A stretch of 5,100 bases of DNA. It comes from a bacterium. GTDB lineage: Bacteria; Babelota; Babeliae; Babelales; Chromulinivoraceae. The notes beneath the pieces are model-generated. The model was given only the letters and a program-made list of their open reading frames with translations, ran no database searches and was not told the DNA's origin. Every line of letters starts with the position of its first letter. Position 1 is the stretch's first letter. Shown here piece after piece: positions 4,945 to 5,100 of this stretch. The DNA lies in assembly GCA_947377595.1 (NCBI GenBank), contig CANCGK010000070.1, positions 1-5,100 on the forward strand, read 5' to 3'. The translations under genes were made by a program, and so were the position numbers.

Positions 4945-5100
4945 TTAACGTCTAAAAATAGCTTTCATATTCATGTTGCGCGGATTATACGTTTGAGACA
5001 TTTTGCGAATACAGCATAATTCTGATGCACTCATTGTGCTATCTTGTGCAAGCATTCTGTTATCTGTTAGTTGAATGTTATGTGATATTGTACTGATATT
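4945..5100 (-). CDS. C-terminal end of a possible gene, cut by window
   Basis: From the right edge a minus-strand frame stays open for 51 codons and ends with TAA at 4945. The translated end is Ser/Asn/Met-rich with a pair of cysteines (ELCCIRK) and a basic finish (K-A-I-F-R-R). I do not recognise it. Support comes from the open frame in AT-rich DNA, from its stop lying only 21 bp beyond the stop of the convergent exported-protein gene, and from the absence of any competing plus-strand frame. The start lies outside the window. It could be a chance open frame. Confidence 0.5.
   Translation of the reverse strand, partial: NISTISHNIQLTDNRMLAQDSTMSASELCCIRKMSQTYNPRNMNMKAIFRR

Noticed and set aside
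1..5100. CRISPR array, tRNA or rRNA genes
   Set aside because: No regularly spaced direct repeats and no tRNA-like or rRNA-like sequence were seen on either strand.

Overview
The window is AT-rich bacterial DNA with short intergenic gaps and sigma70-like promoters. It carries an insertion sequence, an RNA helicase gene, a two-gene unit headed by an HspR-like MerR repressor, a gene for a small exported protein of unknown function, and the edge of a further gene. The lineage cannot be fixed from sequence alone. The AT bias, the HspR-type regulator and several genes without recognisable family would suit a reduced or host-associated bacterium such as Candidatus Dependentiae (Babelota), but this is a low-confidence inference.

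Positions 1-1192 hold an IS30-family element. Its transposase (minus strand, 8-1000) looks intact, and imperfect terminal inverted repeats lie at 1-26 and 1167-1192 (20 of 26 matching). The left end touches the window edge, so the outer boundary and target duplication cannot be seen. Around the transposase start, two nested inverted repeats could fold a read-through transcript so that the start region is hidden.

Positions 1193-2963 hold a DEAD-box RNA helicase unit on the minus strand: a good promoter (TTGACA-16-TATGAT), a leader of about 79 nt containing a hairpin, the gene (2850-1309) and a strong 12-bp terminator hairpin (1249-1283). The protein is unusual because its Ser/Asn/Gly/Arg/Tyr-rich low-complexity tail is at the N-terminus, before the helicase core, and the core ends directly after motif VI.

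Positions 2982-4128 hold, also on the minus strand, an HspR-like regulator (4032-3562) followed 53 bp later by a gene for an unrecognised 157-residue protein (3508-3035). The unit ends at a 15-bp hairpin. A cluster of CTATC/GATAG motifs overlaps the candidate promoter of the regulator and may be its operator. No chaperone gene is present in the window.

Positions 4129-5100 hold an AT-rich divergent intergenic region, a plus-strand gene for a 221-residue protein with a signal peptide (4258-4923), and the C-terminal 51 codons of a possible minus-strand gene that enters from the right edge (5100-4945).
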